The notes under the pieces are model-generated. The model did not search any database. It was not told where the DNA came from and worked only from the letters and a program-made list of their open reading frames with translations. The position numbers were made by a program, and so were the translations under genes. Shown here one piece after another: positions 9,801 to 21,862 of a stretch of 64,000 bases of DNA (positions within the stretch are counted from its first letter, which is position 1; each line of letters opens with the position of its first letter). This DNA is from Ptiloglossa arizonensis (taxonomy: Eukaryota > Arthropoda > Insecta > Hymenoptera > Colletidae): assembly GCF_051014685.1 (NCBI RefSeq), contig NC_135056.1, positions 1,798,001-1,862,000 of the forward strand. The letters are read 5' to 3'.

Positions 9801-12800
9801 GTTTTTATAGGTGACCATTATTTTACACAAATTACAAGTCATCCCATAGATAATGTCATTATTTGACAATGATTTTCAATGAAAGAAGTTAATACTTATG
9901 TTTGTTTTCAATCATTAATGTATTAACCATCATTTTGTATGACTTTTTCCCATCTATCAATCAACTTTTTGATTCCACCTTCGAAAAATTTCTGGGATTA
10001 TGAATTAAAAATTCATTTAATGCTGATTAAAATGTAAACATACTCACTATTATTGAAATTTTTGCCAATTAAAAAATGTTACAGTGAACAAAATAGATGA
10101 TAATATCTTGTTGCTAGGTCTGGAGAATATAGTGGATATGGCCCAAGGTCCCAATTGAAATTTTTAATTTTGTCCACTTTTATCTTTGCTGTGTGTGACC
10201 TAGCATTATCATGATGGAATAAAAATTCACTAATGACAGTTTCCACTAAAACTGCTTATAAATGATTAAGTTGTCTACAAAATCTCTGCTGTTACAGTCT
10301 GATTTTAATTTAAAAGTTCAAAGTGAATGATTTTTCTAACATCCCATCACACTCACAATAAAACCTTTTCAGAATAAAGCCCTGGTTTGGAGCTTGACCA
10401 CGTGATAACCATTGTCGTTTGCATTTAAGATTGCTGTATGAAATCTACTTTTTATTACTAATAATAATTGGATTGAGAAATGGACAATTACTTTGCCGAT
10501 CTTGCAATGAAGCATAAACGTTCATATGCTGGATATAGTTAGAAATTCATGCAGTACCATAAAGTACCCATTTTCCAAGTTTCGATATTTTTCCCTGTCG
10601 TTCCAAATGTCAATAAACTGTACTACTACTACTACCTAATGTTTCAGTTATTTCTTCAGTAGTTAGATGAGATTCTAACTCGATTAAAGTCTTTAATACC
10701 TTAGCATCGAATGTTGTTGATCAACCAGACCTTGGTTTATCAGAAAGATCAAAATTACCAGTTTAGAATTTGGAAAATCACCTTTGGCACTTTTTCAAAT
10801 TTCTTTTTGAATAAAAAATATCGATCTAACTGCTTTGAACGCAAGGTGTAAACTGTCAAAAGTGCACTCTTTAAAAGGCATAAAAAGAAGTGTCTATAAT
10901 CATATTGTCAGGATGCAATTCAAGTGTTTATTTAAATTAAGATAATAGACGACGTTACCTATGGGATGACCTAATATATACAATTTTTCAGTTTATATAT
11001 TAGGTCAATTTATCTTGTTTTCACTAAGAAAAAAGCATATTAACCATTATAGAAAAATATGCACTTTCCAAATTTTAACGAAATCAATTTTACTTATAAG
11101 TAGATATACCTTACTTAATGCTCTTTCAGAGGACATCAGTTGAATTGTACAAAAATATTTGGATTACAAATTAGAGCATTTAATTCGAACCGTTTTTCAT
11201 GTTTGCCATAATGAAGTTGAAGTGTCCAAAATATTTATACAAAACTTGCGAGGTTTGTTAACAGATGATTCCTCTGTTATACCTTCAAATAATTGAATTT
11301 TTTTTTTTCATTTTTCAAAAGTGTATATATTTAAGAATGCGCTGTTAAATTTTGAAAGGGAAATTTCAAATATTGTAAATTATGGATTGAAATTTCAAAC
11401 ATTTTGTACACCCTTTCCAATACATGCTTCGAATCCCTGACCATACAAGGACCACAAGGACGAGTACAATGCAAATCACAAAGGTAGTGCTGACAAGATA
11501 AATTTTTTTTTTTTTAAGTTTTGAATATTTAAAAGGTTTGTAAAAAAATATAATATAAAATATACCTATTATATCGGAGGTGGTGATACAAAACTGTTTA
11601 AAATGTTACTTGATAAAAAAAACTATACGGTAATGATTGGGTAGTAAGAGAAAGTAGTATGTTTTACACGTTAAAAAAATACATTGTAAAGGACTAAGAA
11701 AGCAAAAAAACACGACAAAAAGCCAACTGTCCGTCCAGATTAAACTCATGATGCAAATGTAAGAAGAATGAGGCTGCAGGATCAATGATCGCGTATCTGC
11801 ACCCAGTCCCTCCAGACAATGAATTAAAGGATATTTTAAAACTAATATATGAAGACCTTTCATTAAATAACCTATTGAAAAAATATCTTGATTCAAACAC
11901 CTAGAACAATAACAAAAGTTTCAATGCTTGTATTTGTTATATGTACATTTTGTACATATGTAAAAAAGACTTGGAAATTACTATCAACTCTGTAACTTGT
12001 ACTTTTAACGAAAGTTTCCATATATTGTTGAAAATAATGAACAATGTGGATGTAAAAATTGATCCAGGCACCGATTGCCTTACTGAGGTACAAGACAAGG
12101 CGTGGATGTTCACCGCCAAGAGCTATAGTTCTAATACCTTAAAGGAGACTAGAACAACTCGTGGAAACGATATTTTTTGAAACTTAATACATAATTTTAT
12201 TACAAAACGTTAAACGTGTTTTTCTCGAAACGTAATTTTTCTACCTGATGCAGATAAAATATAAAAATCTACATAATCGATTGCTCTGAAATTTGTACAG
12301 ATTATTCCACGTACTTCTAGCTCTCGTCGATACCAGAATTATATTCTTATGTTGAATTTTTCATATTTTTTTTTTTAAAAGTTGCCAAAAAAAATACGAA
12401 ATTTTAGAATTTGTACTTTCATTATTCACCACCTTACCAATTTTCAAGAAAAATGGTTTTAGTACAAATATAACAACAAATGTATTAATTAAGAATTTTT
12501 CTAATTTTTTGATTGTAGGACATACTACAACAAGACATGATTTTTAAATGTGATTATTGCAGATGAGATAAAACTAAAAAAATTATTTAAAACTGTATAA
12601 AAAATTGAAATATGTGATTAAAAAATAGTCAAATAAACTATGAAAAAAATCACAATGTCAGACTTAGCATTTGTTTTAAAAAATTAACATAAATCATGCA
12701 TTGGAAATGTCTGACAAGAAGAGTGCAAGGTCTTCAAGTCACTGATTTAATTCAAATATTGCAAAATTTGACATCCCTGTTGGTGGAGATATGATTATGT

Positions 12801-15800
12801 GGATCACTACTCAATAATTTTTTTGATATTTGTAACTGAAGATCTATCATTTCCTAAATATTTTCTTCCTTTTTTCCAAAGTGGTTCTAAACCTGACAAG
12901 GGATACAAATGTACCAGACTTATTTTACTATCTAAGGGAATAAATAACTGACGTTTTTTCTCTTTCGATTTGTACCATTCATTGTCCACAGAATTCACGT
13001 GTGTTATTTCTATGAAGAATGGTGTTATGTATGTGAATACATTCTCATGAATTGATTCATTATTATAAATTAAACACTCCTATGTTACCACTTTGTATTC
13101 ATTTAGCATGTCTATGATGGTTTTGGTAATTTTTGTGCTTATTGTCACTGCCACATCAGAAATTACAATAGATGCTTCATCAGCAATTAAATTTTTACTA
13201 TGAAGGTACTATTCAGAATAAACTAAAACATTTTTTAATAATTGCTTTTCGTTTAATCTGTTGTTAAACTCACAGTCACTTGTATCGAAAATATTAATTA
13301 ATTGTGAAGTTAAAGGTTGTGAATACATTCTAACTACACTATAGTTCATTGTGAATTACAGTGAAGCTGATGAGTGACCAACAGAATTATGCACCAAAAA
13401 AAAACCAATTTATAATAAATACTTATAAATATTAATCTATTACATGGTAATCACTCCGAATAGAAGTCCCTTTAGGGAATGATAAATCTTCAATTGCAAA
13501 TGTCTAAAAAATTATTGAGTAGTGGCCCACATAATCATATATTTTCACCAACAGAAATGCCAAATTTACCATTCTGCATTATTTGAACTAAATCAGTGAC
13601 CCGAAGATCTTGCACTCTTCTTGTGAGACATATTCTTTATTTGAATCTTTTGAGTCTATAATTTTAAAACAATTATATGTTTTCTACATATTATACATAA
13701 AATAATTAAAGAACATAAATTAATCAGAAAAATAAAAGTATTTGAAATTATGAATAGAAAAAAATGTTGCCAACTAACGTTAAGAAAATCATACATTACC
13801 GACTATTTTTTCTAAGACAAATTTGAATTTTCTATTAATACCGGTTACATACCTAATTTTCTGCATTATATTTTTTATTACAATTGATATTGCTTAAATT
13901 TTTTTTTTCATGCAGCGACACTTTCAGCATTTCCCCTTTATCCTACTCCCTGTAAACTTACAGACAAATTTAAAACAGGTTTAATAATGAACACATACAT
14001 CTATAAATGTGAAAATTTGAAGTAAATATTGGGGGGGGGGGGGGGATTTCGTCGTTTTTAAATGAACCTCTACATAACATTATTAGTTATATAATATATA
14101 ACAATAGTATTATTGCCATAATTTTAGATTATTAGATTTATGATTAATAACCAAAATAATATTTTTGGATTCATAAGACAGCAAACAAAATTCAACATTC
14201 GATCTCCACACTATCATTAATCCTTTTGACTCTATGTCCCAATGATTGTTTCTGACTGCCTGTAGAACAATATATGTGTCGTAGATGCATTATTTTGCAC
14301 TATTTCAGTCTGTTTGCCTACTGCTATTTTTGATTGATAATCATGATAATAAGTAACGTAGCATAATCCCAAGTAGTTTTTATTAAAATAGTTTATGTGA
14401 TTGCAGAGTAACAGAGACGGAAACCTCGTTTTTTACATACGTAATTTTACGATTATCGCAATTTTTTATTGTAGTAATACTGTCAGTGCTATAAAAAGGA
14501 GACAGAAAACAGATAAAAGGTTGAATATTAGTTACCCAGAAAAAATATTTTATAGTAAATATGTATGGGAGGTGTTGATCTGTCTAATGAAATAATCACT
14601 CTGCACGATTTTGAAAGAAAATCTTACAAATGGTGGAAATACTTTTTTTCATGTGTACTCCTTATGAGTCTATTCAGACATATAGATAATGCACATGGAA
14701 GTAAACAATATAAGTACCCAGCTTCTTAACTTTATGAAAACCTACAAAAATTTCAAAATATATATTCAGTGAATGGAACATTTCATATACCTTTCTGAAG
14801 AAGAAAAAAATATGAAGGACATGCCAAAAGTTCTCTCAAAATAAAAAAAAAATAAGAACAAAAACAATTTATGTAAGTTGTAAAATTCCTCTTTGCAGGA
14901 GGTACTTTACCAAACACCATAAGTATTTTTAATAATTTTGACTGAATAACTCGTTTGTTTTTGAAGATGCAAAAAAATGCACCAGATTAAACTTATTTGA
15001 AATTGAGAGGCTCATAATCTAATGTTACTAATTTTTTTATGGGTAGAAGTGTTAAGGAAATATGAAGGTCAACTCTAGTTTTTTAAATGAAGCGATATGG
15101 TTGTTTTACTTACATTCTGATAGAGTTCCAAGATAAATATAATGACCTATTATGAAGATCATTCAAGGTTACTCAAGGTCAACTGCAAGAGAAGACAGAT
15201 TATTTCAAAGCACACTAATGACTAGAGTACAATTTTCAACAATGCGTTACATAGTAGCAGAGAAAGTGGAACTTCCCCATCGTAATAGATCTTCACTTTC
15301 TGACTTTGCAAACATTATAAAAAAATTTTAAGAAACCAGAAATGTAGATAATAAAACACGCAATCAAACCAAAAGTGCAACCGATGATGAAAATACAATA
15401 AACATTTTAGCAGCTATGACATGAGATCCATATGTTAGTACGAGGCAACTTGAACGCGAGAATGGCATCGAATGACGAAGCACTTTGTGAATACTTCACG
15501 TTAACCAATTTCACCTGTTCCATATTTCTCTTCATCAACAATTAATTGAAAATGATTTTCATAAACATTTACAGTTTTACAAATGAGACCTACCAAAACT
15601 GTAAGACGATGAAATGTTCTTAAATAAAATTTTGTTTACTGATGAAACTACATTCACAAACTACAAAAAAGTTAACTGTCACAACTTGCACTATTGATCA
15701 GTGCAGATTAGTAGATCATCCACGATGGCTGAGAGAAATAGACAAACGGAAACCATGGTCTGTAAACGTCTGGTGTGAACTTCTTCATAATAACTAAATA

Positions 15801-18800
15801 GTCGTAAATATGAGAGAATCATAAAAACGTTTTGCCAGAATTGTTAGAGAACATTTGACTGGAATTCATTAGAACATTCAGCACGAAATGTTACAGAATT
15901 TCTGAATAAATAACTTGGAGATTGTTGGATTGTTCAATCAGAAAGAAATAAATGGCTAGCATATTCCTTAGACCTGATATCTTTAGATTTTTATTTGTGG
16001 GGAAAATTAAAGGGACAAGTGTACCATTAAAAAGCAATAATCAAAGTTGACCTGTAAAAACGTATAAAAAGAACTTGCTCTGTAATAGATATAAATGAAA
16101 TATGTCAGGCAGTATCATCAGTATTGCAATTTTTTAAACTATATATCCATGTTCAAGGTTGAGATTTTAAACACTTGCACTAGCAGTGAGTATGTAAATG
16201 ACATGTTCGAAAAGTGCTTTGAGATAATTTGTCTTTTCTTGAGTGACCTTGAATAATCTTCATAATAGGTCATTGCATTTGTCTTGGAACTCTCTATGAG
16301 AATGTAAATAAAATAACCATATCATTCCACTTAAAAAAACATATTTGACCTTCATATCTCTTTGACAACTCCACCTATAAAAAAATTAATAACATCAAAT
16401 TATGAGCCATCGATATGAAATAAGTTCTACCTCCAAACACAGGCGAATTATTCAGGTGACTTGTTTTAAATACTCCACCCTGTATATCATGTATTGTATT
16501 AAGCGGATAGATACTACTTAAATTTGAAAGTTCTATGTCAATTTTAAAAATTAGGACACATCTCTCAATCAGTGATTTATATATATAATGTAATAATGTA
16601 CCTATTCACCACTTAATACAATTGATTTCTAGAAGAAGATATATTAAAATTTAAAGAGAAAAATATAGAGTCGAAAGGGTTGAGGACAGGTATAAATGTA
16701 ACTATTAATATTAAAGCGAAATTATTATTTTATATGTAGTATTGTTACGTTTAAATTGGTAGCTAGGAGTCCACAAATAGCAAATCCACATCCATAAGTT
16801 TTACCAGACTTTTCTGTTCCAATTGCTATTACATCGAAACCTATTTTTATAGCAGGCCAAATATATGATTGAATTCGTTTTGGTGTAGATGAATGTATTA
16901 ATGAATCCCAAGCCTTAAAAATATATGTATATTAGTTTCTCAAAAATTAATAACAGTATCATAATCAGTTGTACCTTATGTATTGTAGCAGGGAATCTTA
17001 GATCTGAAATTGTATTCAAGCATTCATACTTAGTTTGTCCATAAATTAATACTTTTTCCATCTCTTTTCCTTTTTTATACATCTTTTTTAGATTCCTACT
17101 TCAAATTAAGATTTATAAATGAATTAAAAAACTAAAAATGGTTACATATTTTTTTGAAAGAAGAATAAAGATTGGTATGAAAAATATAAAAGCACACAAA
17201 AAGACTAAAGAAAAATAAATATAATAAAAAACAAACTAGAAAATTAAATACTTATGAATAAATTGCAAGAAATAATCAACCAAGTAGGAACAGAAAACAA
17301 ACAACTAAATAAATCACAGAAAATAATATCACTGATATTCTAGAAAGGTACAAGGAAGAAAGTCATAAATTATAGATGGTTGATATAGCTAAATGTAACA
17401 TAAAATTTATGTGATGATTTTGTTAAAAAGATTAAATAAAAAGATGAAAAGAATAAAAATAATACTGAAAATACACAGGTTTCAAAAACAAAAAAGCACA
17501 ATAAACATTTTCATTCTAAACAAAATTAAAAATAGAGACTTGCAAAAAAGAGGTGGGAAAGTTTTCTCACTTGGTTTCAAAACTTGAAAGCAATTTAGGG
17601 CAAGTAGGTAAAAAAAAATTAAAAAATATAACGGAAAAAAAAAATAAGTCAACAGCAGTCAATTACTAGGAAATAAGCAATACAATTAAATTTAACAGGA
17701 AAACAAAATTATGCACATCAAAAAGCCTAAAACAAAAATGCCAATTGAGCCTGTTTATATTGTATGTGGAGATCAAGCAGGTAGAGTTATAATCGAAAGA
17801 AAAAAATACTGCAAAAAATCATTTTGAAAATTTAAATGATATGTTGAAGAGAATAAAAAGATTTTTAGGGAAGACACAATCAACATTAAATGCTGAGAAA
17901 CTAGAGAAGAAGTCTCTAGATGGAAGATATAAAAAAACTCAATATCTAGGATTCCATTTCTAAACGAATGGTGACATGAAATTTGAAAAGAACTATGAAA
18001 GAAGAATGATAATGTTTTGATGTTTGGTAGAAAAAATATTGTCATACACAGTAGAAATATAGAGATGGGAAGAAGAGAAGAAAATAGAAAAAATACATAA
18101 CAAATTCATCAAATCAAGACTAAGAGAATATTTCGAAGTAATTATTTAAAAGTTTAGTCTACTCACCAATTTCGATTACTTGTAGATATGTTGTAGAGAA
18201 CAAGACTTGTAATAATTTTTTCCTCTGTATGTATATGTAATCTGCTTAGTTTCCAAGATATTTGTAAAATTCTGTTAATACCATTAGGTTAAATTGTGAC
18301 TATATGTGGTGAAGTATGAGTCAGTATGCAAAGTCAAGTGATTACTACTTACCTACTGTTTCCAAGCGAAGCAAATGCATCTCCACACATCCAACATCAC
18401 GTTTTTATTTGGAGCATCTGTTCGTGTATCTATGCAGAGGATAAAGTTATTCCAAATTTTGTTCTTTATAATATACCCACAAGTAATTGAAATCAGTAAG
18501 TAGACCAAACTTCTAAATAATTGCTGTTACTTTTTACTACAAATCATAGAAAAATAAGTTAGATTGAGAAGCCTAATTATTTAAAAATTATTTTAAATTC
18601 TAAGAAGATCTAATTTTAATAGTGAGATTCAGATACTACAATGAAAAGGTATGGATGAAAATATGGATGAAACAAGAAAAGAATAGATGCAAAATCTATA
18701 AAGAGACAAAGACATTGAAATATCAATTAAAAAAATAGGTTAAATAATATCAAACAAAAAAATTACAATGTGATAAAATGTAAACCTTCTTTCAAAGGTC

Positions 18801-20071
18801 AAAAAGCAAATGAAATAAGTATTGTAATTACTTATACTTTTTAACAAACCTTTTTTGTTGTTTGCAAGATTCATTATTAATTTTATAATTATTTGAAATA
18901 TTCACATAGAATATAGTTTCACCATTAATTATTTCTTTACATGACTTTTCACAGCTTTTGTGGTTTTCTATAAATGTCAGCAATTCTATGGATATATCAA
19001 ATATTATATATTACAAAAACAAAGTAATAATATAATTAAACAAAACGTGGGAGAAAAAAAAGTTTACCTCCTTGTAAATAAATTGCATAATTATTGAGAA
19101 CTAGTGTTTTGCTTAAACTTATTATAGTATCCTCAATATTGAGGTAAAATTCACCATAATGTTTACCATATTCATCAGATGCTACATGATCAAAATAAAT
19201 TGCACTAGATGCAGTCACTAATTCTTTTGTATAATGAATTGCTGCTGTACTCCATTCCTCTAAAACTCTTTAGATGCATACAAAATTAACACAACTTACT
19301 TATAGTATATAAATAATTTAATATTAATTAATAAAGTTAAATCAACCATACAGAACTGAAGTTTTGTCGTGTATTGATGAATTACAATTTATAGCAGTAG
19401 GTAAAACATTATATAAACCAACTGTAAAACTTAAATATTCTTCTGAAATTAAATCAGGTCTACATATGACAAAATTCTCTCTTTGTAACTCAACAGAAGT
19501 ACCATAATCTGCTAATAAAATATTATATGTATCTTTCACACCATTCATAATATTAGAAATATTTCCTCTACATAACCGGGCAGGAAAATTAACATCTTTA
19601 TATAAATTGTCCTTTGCTATAATTGTCTAAAAACAAAAAAAGAAGTTTCTATTCAGTCTTTAAATCTATAATCATCATAAATTATTTTATAATAATTCTT
19701 TACTTGGTCTTTTAGTGTAATAATTTTGTCTTACATCTCCTATTTTTGGTTCTATATCCTTTGTATTTATATTAAACATTTCTCTTTCTGCTAACAGTAA
19801 TTTTGTATTAATAAAGTTTAATTTCTTTTCATAATCTTCAATTTTACAAATTCTTATAATATATGGTGTTAGAATATTTGTTATTCTAATTGCTACTGCT
19901 GTGAGAGGTAAAATATCTGTAAATAATAAAACACTATGGAATTGGATAAAAACGAACAGTCGTAAAATAAGTAAATTTATCGTATAATTTATAAATGAAA
20001 CTAGAACTATAAGTTTATAATAAGAATTTTAAAAAAATTTAACCTTCACAATTGAAATTTTCATTCTTCAT
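6835..20071 (-). CDS. TDRD12: TDRD12-type Tudor/DEAD-like helicase (piRNA pathway), 18 exons
   Basis: Exons rebuilt with matching phases: 20071-20044, 19916-19735, 19626-19347, 19265-19068, 18985-18850, 17095-16975, 16913-16749, 9491-9336, 9261-9109, 9024-8784, 8704-8561, 8493-8312, 8241-8116, 8006-7858, 7792-7622, 7518-7356, 7265-7086, 7017-6835. The product is 985 aa. Order: N-terminal Tudor region (about 65-235, with LLADYGTSVEL), helicase core (about 325-660), CCCH zinc finger (C720, C729, C735, H739), C-terminal Tudor/CS-like region (754-985). Helicase motifs seen are WPAIKIG, Walker A GTEKSGKT (347-354), TPRFL, a degenerate LDDGD in place of DEAD, TVIVCMDS and VLICTDEV; a clear HRxGR motif VI is absent. 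The family (vertebrate TDRD12, fly Yb/BoYb/SoYb) acts in germline piRNA biogenesis with PIWI proteins. The 5' end of exon 13 and its donor (8116) are the least certain. Intron 7 is 7.3 kb and full of transposon remnants. Confidence 0.88.
9835..10974 (-). mobile_element. mariner element, inactive
   Basis: Located in intron 7 of the TDRD12-type gene. The ends are inverted repeats, AGTCATCCCATAG at about 9837 and its inverse CTATGGGATGAC at about 10959-10970, next to TA. Between them a broken minus-strand transposase reads HHDNARSHTA and LYSPDLATRYYHLF, then a C-terminus resembling 'EYIID'. These are the second and third catalytic blocks of mariner transposases. The third aspartate, normally in SDYHLF, is replaced by tyrosine and there are many stops, so it is dead. 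Confidence 0.75.
11690..12178 (+). pseudogene. Mutator-like transposase remnant
   Basis: The plus strand in intron 7 reads NEAAGSMIAYLHPVPPDNEL, then LKLIYEDLSLNNLLKKYLD, then NTQNNNKSFNACI (about 11770-11935). It continues as VTCTFNESFHILLKIMNNV and DVKIDPGTDCL (to about 12085). This is the C-terminal pattern of the Mutator-like transposase family common in arthropods: '...IYEDLS..LL.KCL.G.TQN.NES.N..IW...V.DA...FNDG...'. Catalytic upstream parts are missing. The same family is represented by the remnant split by the BEL element at 28.5-35 kb. Confidence 0.6.
12703..13630. repeat. Inverted-repeat element with uncharacterised ORF remnants
   Basis: Arms of about 155 bp, 12703-12858 and 13473-13630, are imperfect inverted copies of one another (the ACAAGAAGAGTGCAAG... 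end and its inverse). Between them, on the minus strand, there are protein-like frames. One is a 63-codon stretch at 12998-12807 that contains SKISLVHLYPLSGLEPLWKK. Another, upstream near 13300-13140, includes VISDVAVTISTKITKTIID. The left arm carries the 3' end of that frame (LGNDRSS...IKKIIE-stop), and the right arm carries a decayed copy of the same end in the opposite direction. I do not recognise the family. It could be a DNA transposon with terminal inverted repeats. Confidence 0.45.
13631..14905. other. Intronic sequence, no gene seen
   Basis: AT-rich interior of intron 7 of the TDRD12-type gene. A 15-G run (14031-14045) is the only striking feature. A 64-codon open frame at 14401-14595 has no recognisable domain and no splice context. 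Confidence 0.4.
14906..16490 (+). mobile_element. IS630/Tc1-mariner-type element with long inverted repeats, inactive
   Basis: Inverted repeats of roughly 300 bp flank a decayed transposase. Left arm sequence around 15050-15230 (ATATGAAGGTCAA... AATGACCTATTATGAAGAT) is repeated inverted at about 16235-16360, and the similarity runs outward to about 14910 and 16490, where the right end reads GGAGTATTTAAAAC from outside in. The interior plus strand gives LFTDETTFTN (about 15632) and, later, LISLDFYLWGKLKGQVYH (about 15975-16030). These are DDE blocks of an insect IS630-Tc1-mariner subgroup. Frames are broken throughout. Confidence 0.6.
17120..18135 (+). pseudogene. LINE RT C-terminal remnant in TDRD12 intron 5
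   Basis: An AT-saturated, stop-ridden plus-strand remnant. Near 17765-18110 it reads in switching frames a GDQAGRVIIERK start, then LNAEKLEKKSLDGRYKKTQY, LGFHF, and VEIWRWEEEKKIEK (about 18045-18090). The order matches the part after the active site in the LINE RT family seen at 950-1645 ('...YLGY....VEIWGWKE...'). It lies in the 1.75-kb intron between exons at 18850 and 17095. Confidence 0.5.
18140..18522. repeat. MITE-like element with about 80-bp inverted repeats
   Basis: Left terminus AATTATTTAAAAGTTTAGTC (18140-18159) is mirrored by the right terminus ending in CTTCTAAATAATT at 18522. Similarity extends about 80 bp inwards from each side (TCTAC...GATTACTTGT...). There is no coding capacity. 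A related middle segment (TTAGTTTCCAAGATATT) recurs at about 21735 beside the Tc1-like element, suggesting a second damaged copy. Confidence 0.6.
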
Positions 20072-20368
20072 TCTTGTTTAATCAATCGTACTGTTTCGGA
20101 AAAAAATAAGATATCCAATTTCTTTTCAGACGGTTTTAAATTCTAACTTCTTATAATTTCCCACTTTTGTCATTTCATATAAAAGAAACTACATCGATTA
20201 AAAAGAACACATCGTTAATATTTATATATTTTCATATTACAATAATTTTGATTAGATATATCTTTTACTGCATACTTTTTATAATTCAACCGACGTAAAA
20301 GTTTGCCCATCTAATTTATAACTACTATTATCTGTTCACGAAAAAAGTGAAAAGAATATACACAAGAA

Positions 20369-20542
20369 ATGATTATGTGCAATTTCATTAGTCAAATCAG
20401 AGATTTCAAAGATATCGTATATCAGTCTTTCAAGGGAAAATCACCAAGTCCCGAGTTATTCTTTCTTTTACACCCAGCTCTTGTATCCGTTGTGCAAGAT
20501 GTGCGGCATTATATTGCTGATTTCGTCACGGAGGGACTTTAA
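20369..20542 (+). CDS. Candidate small ORF, 57 aa
   Basis: Open frame from ATG (20369) to TAA (20540-20542). It lies about 300 bp upstream of, and divergent from, the TDRD12-type start codon. The product begins MIMCNFISQIRDFKDIV and ends RHYIADFVTEGL, with a hydrophobic middle FFLLHPALVSVV. Local GC is higher than in its surroundings, and A/T-rich 3' sequence with AATAAA-like motifs follows. No family is recognised. It may share a bidirectional promoter with the helicase gene, or it may be chance or an alternative first exon. Confidence 0.35.
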   Translation: MIMCNFISQIRDFKDIVYQSFKGKSPSPELFFLLHPALVSVVQDVRHYIADFVTEGL

Positions 20543-20999
20543 TTTTCTGAAATATTTAACCTATAAGTAATGTGTTATTTTAATCACTCTAAAATAACAA
20601 TACTTTGATAGTAGTTTGTGATAGGTAGAATATAAAATACATAATTAATTTAAGGATTCAATTATTATAAATATATTTTATTACATTTTTAGAATTTCGA
20701 TACATGCCATTAGGAGTCATTCTATTGGACCATATTAAAGTAAAAATAATTATTCTATTATGAAAAATCGAATAAATGCGTTAAAACGGTTACAAGTAAT
20801 TTTGTACAAAAAATTTACTACTATCATTCCATCTCATTAACACTTTAGACAGACATTCTATAATATTTAAAATATGTAATTTATATTTATAATATGCAGT
20901 TTTGCATATACCTCGGGTATTCCAATGTATACATTTATTCTTATATTTTTACTATAATATAATATATGCTATATGTTATATATATTTTAAAGATACTTC
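20543..20999. other. Intergenic, nothing recognised
   Basis: Very AT-rich with no coding-like stretch. It may include the 3' UTR of the small ORF (AATAAATGCG at about 20770). Confidence 0.4.
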
Positions 21000-21490
21000 T
21001 TTATATAGGGTGTTTTCTATGTAAGGGCACTATTTTTTTATGTCAGCAGTTTTCATTATAACTGCTGTCATTGAGTTGATGAAAATTCTGGAACTTTATT
21101 TATTTTTTGGAAAGGATGATGATAAAAATATCACTCTTGATATTGAATATTATATGACAATTGAAAATTTCTTTATGTCTGAAATTCATTGACAATACGC
21201 AACATATATGGTTTCAACAGGACAATGTAATGTGCCATTCAGATTGCGTAAGCATATGAATTCTACAGCATATTTTTCCAAATTGTATGAATGTCAAAAT
21301 CTGACAAGATTGACTATTTCAAACATCTTATTTGACCATATGAGCCTTTTTTCTTCAAGACTACTTGTAAGAAAGGGTCTACATTAATAAGCCAACAACT
21401 TAATAGCTTAAGCAAAATATTTGCTATAACAATTGAACAAATTATTTTTGGAATGTAATCAAATGTGATCATAAGAGTCTATATTTGCAA
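21000..21490 (+). pseudogene. Tc3/mariner-like transposase 3' remnant
   Basis: Starts near the terminus-like AGGGTGTTTTCTATGTAAGG (21006-21025). A plus-strand reading in shifting frames gives a decayed block around 21210-21290 (QDNVMCHSD-like), then ERVYINKPTT near 21370-21400. This is the 'FFLWGYLKERVY..KPTT' block of Tc3/IS630-type transposases. It is heavily decayed and the right end was not found. Confidence 0.4.
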
Positions 21491-21862
21491 TTAGAGATGG
21501 TCTTATAGTTGATGTATGTTCCATAAATAATGTTATTAATTGAATAAATTATAAATTTCAAAAGTTTTTAAAAGTCATTACAAAATGAAGTGGTACCTTT
21601 GCATAATAAACAGTTTATACTTTGTACTGTAAAGTTCTCAATTACCTACCCTCTCTCTGATTTCAATGATTTTCAAATAAGTTATAAAGGGTGAAATTTT
21701 AAACAACTTTTTCCTCTGGCAAAATTTCTAGTTGACTTTAGTTTCCAAGATATTAAGAACATTCTTGTCACAATAATACATTAAATTCTGTCTATACATA
21801 TGTACATGTCCATGGCAGCATATCTGTCATCAGACACTATCGCTTGCTTGCTGTTTCAGGTA

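Noticed and set aside
13367..13374. CTGATGAG, a possible fourth hammerhead core
   Set aside because: No GAAA partner at the right distance and no flanking stem I or stem III pairing.
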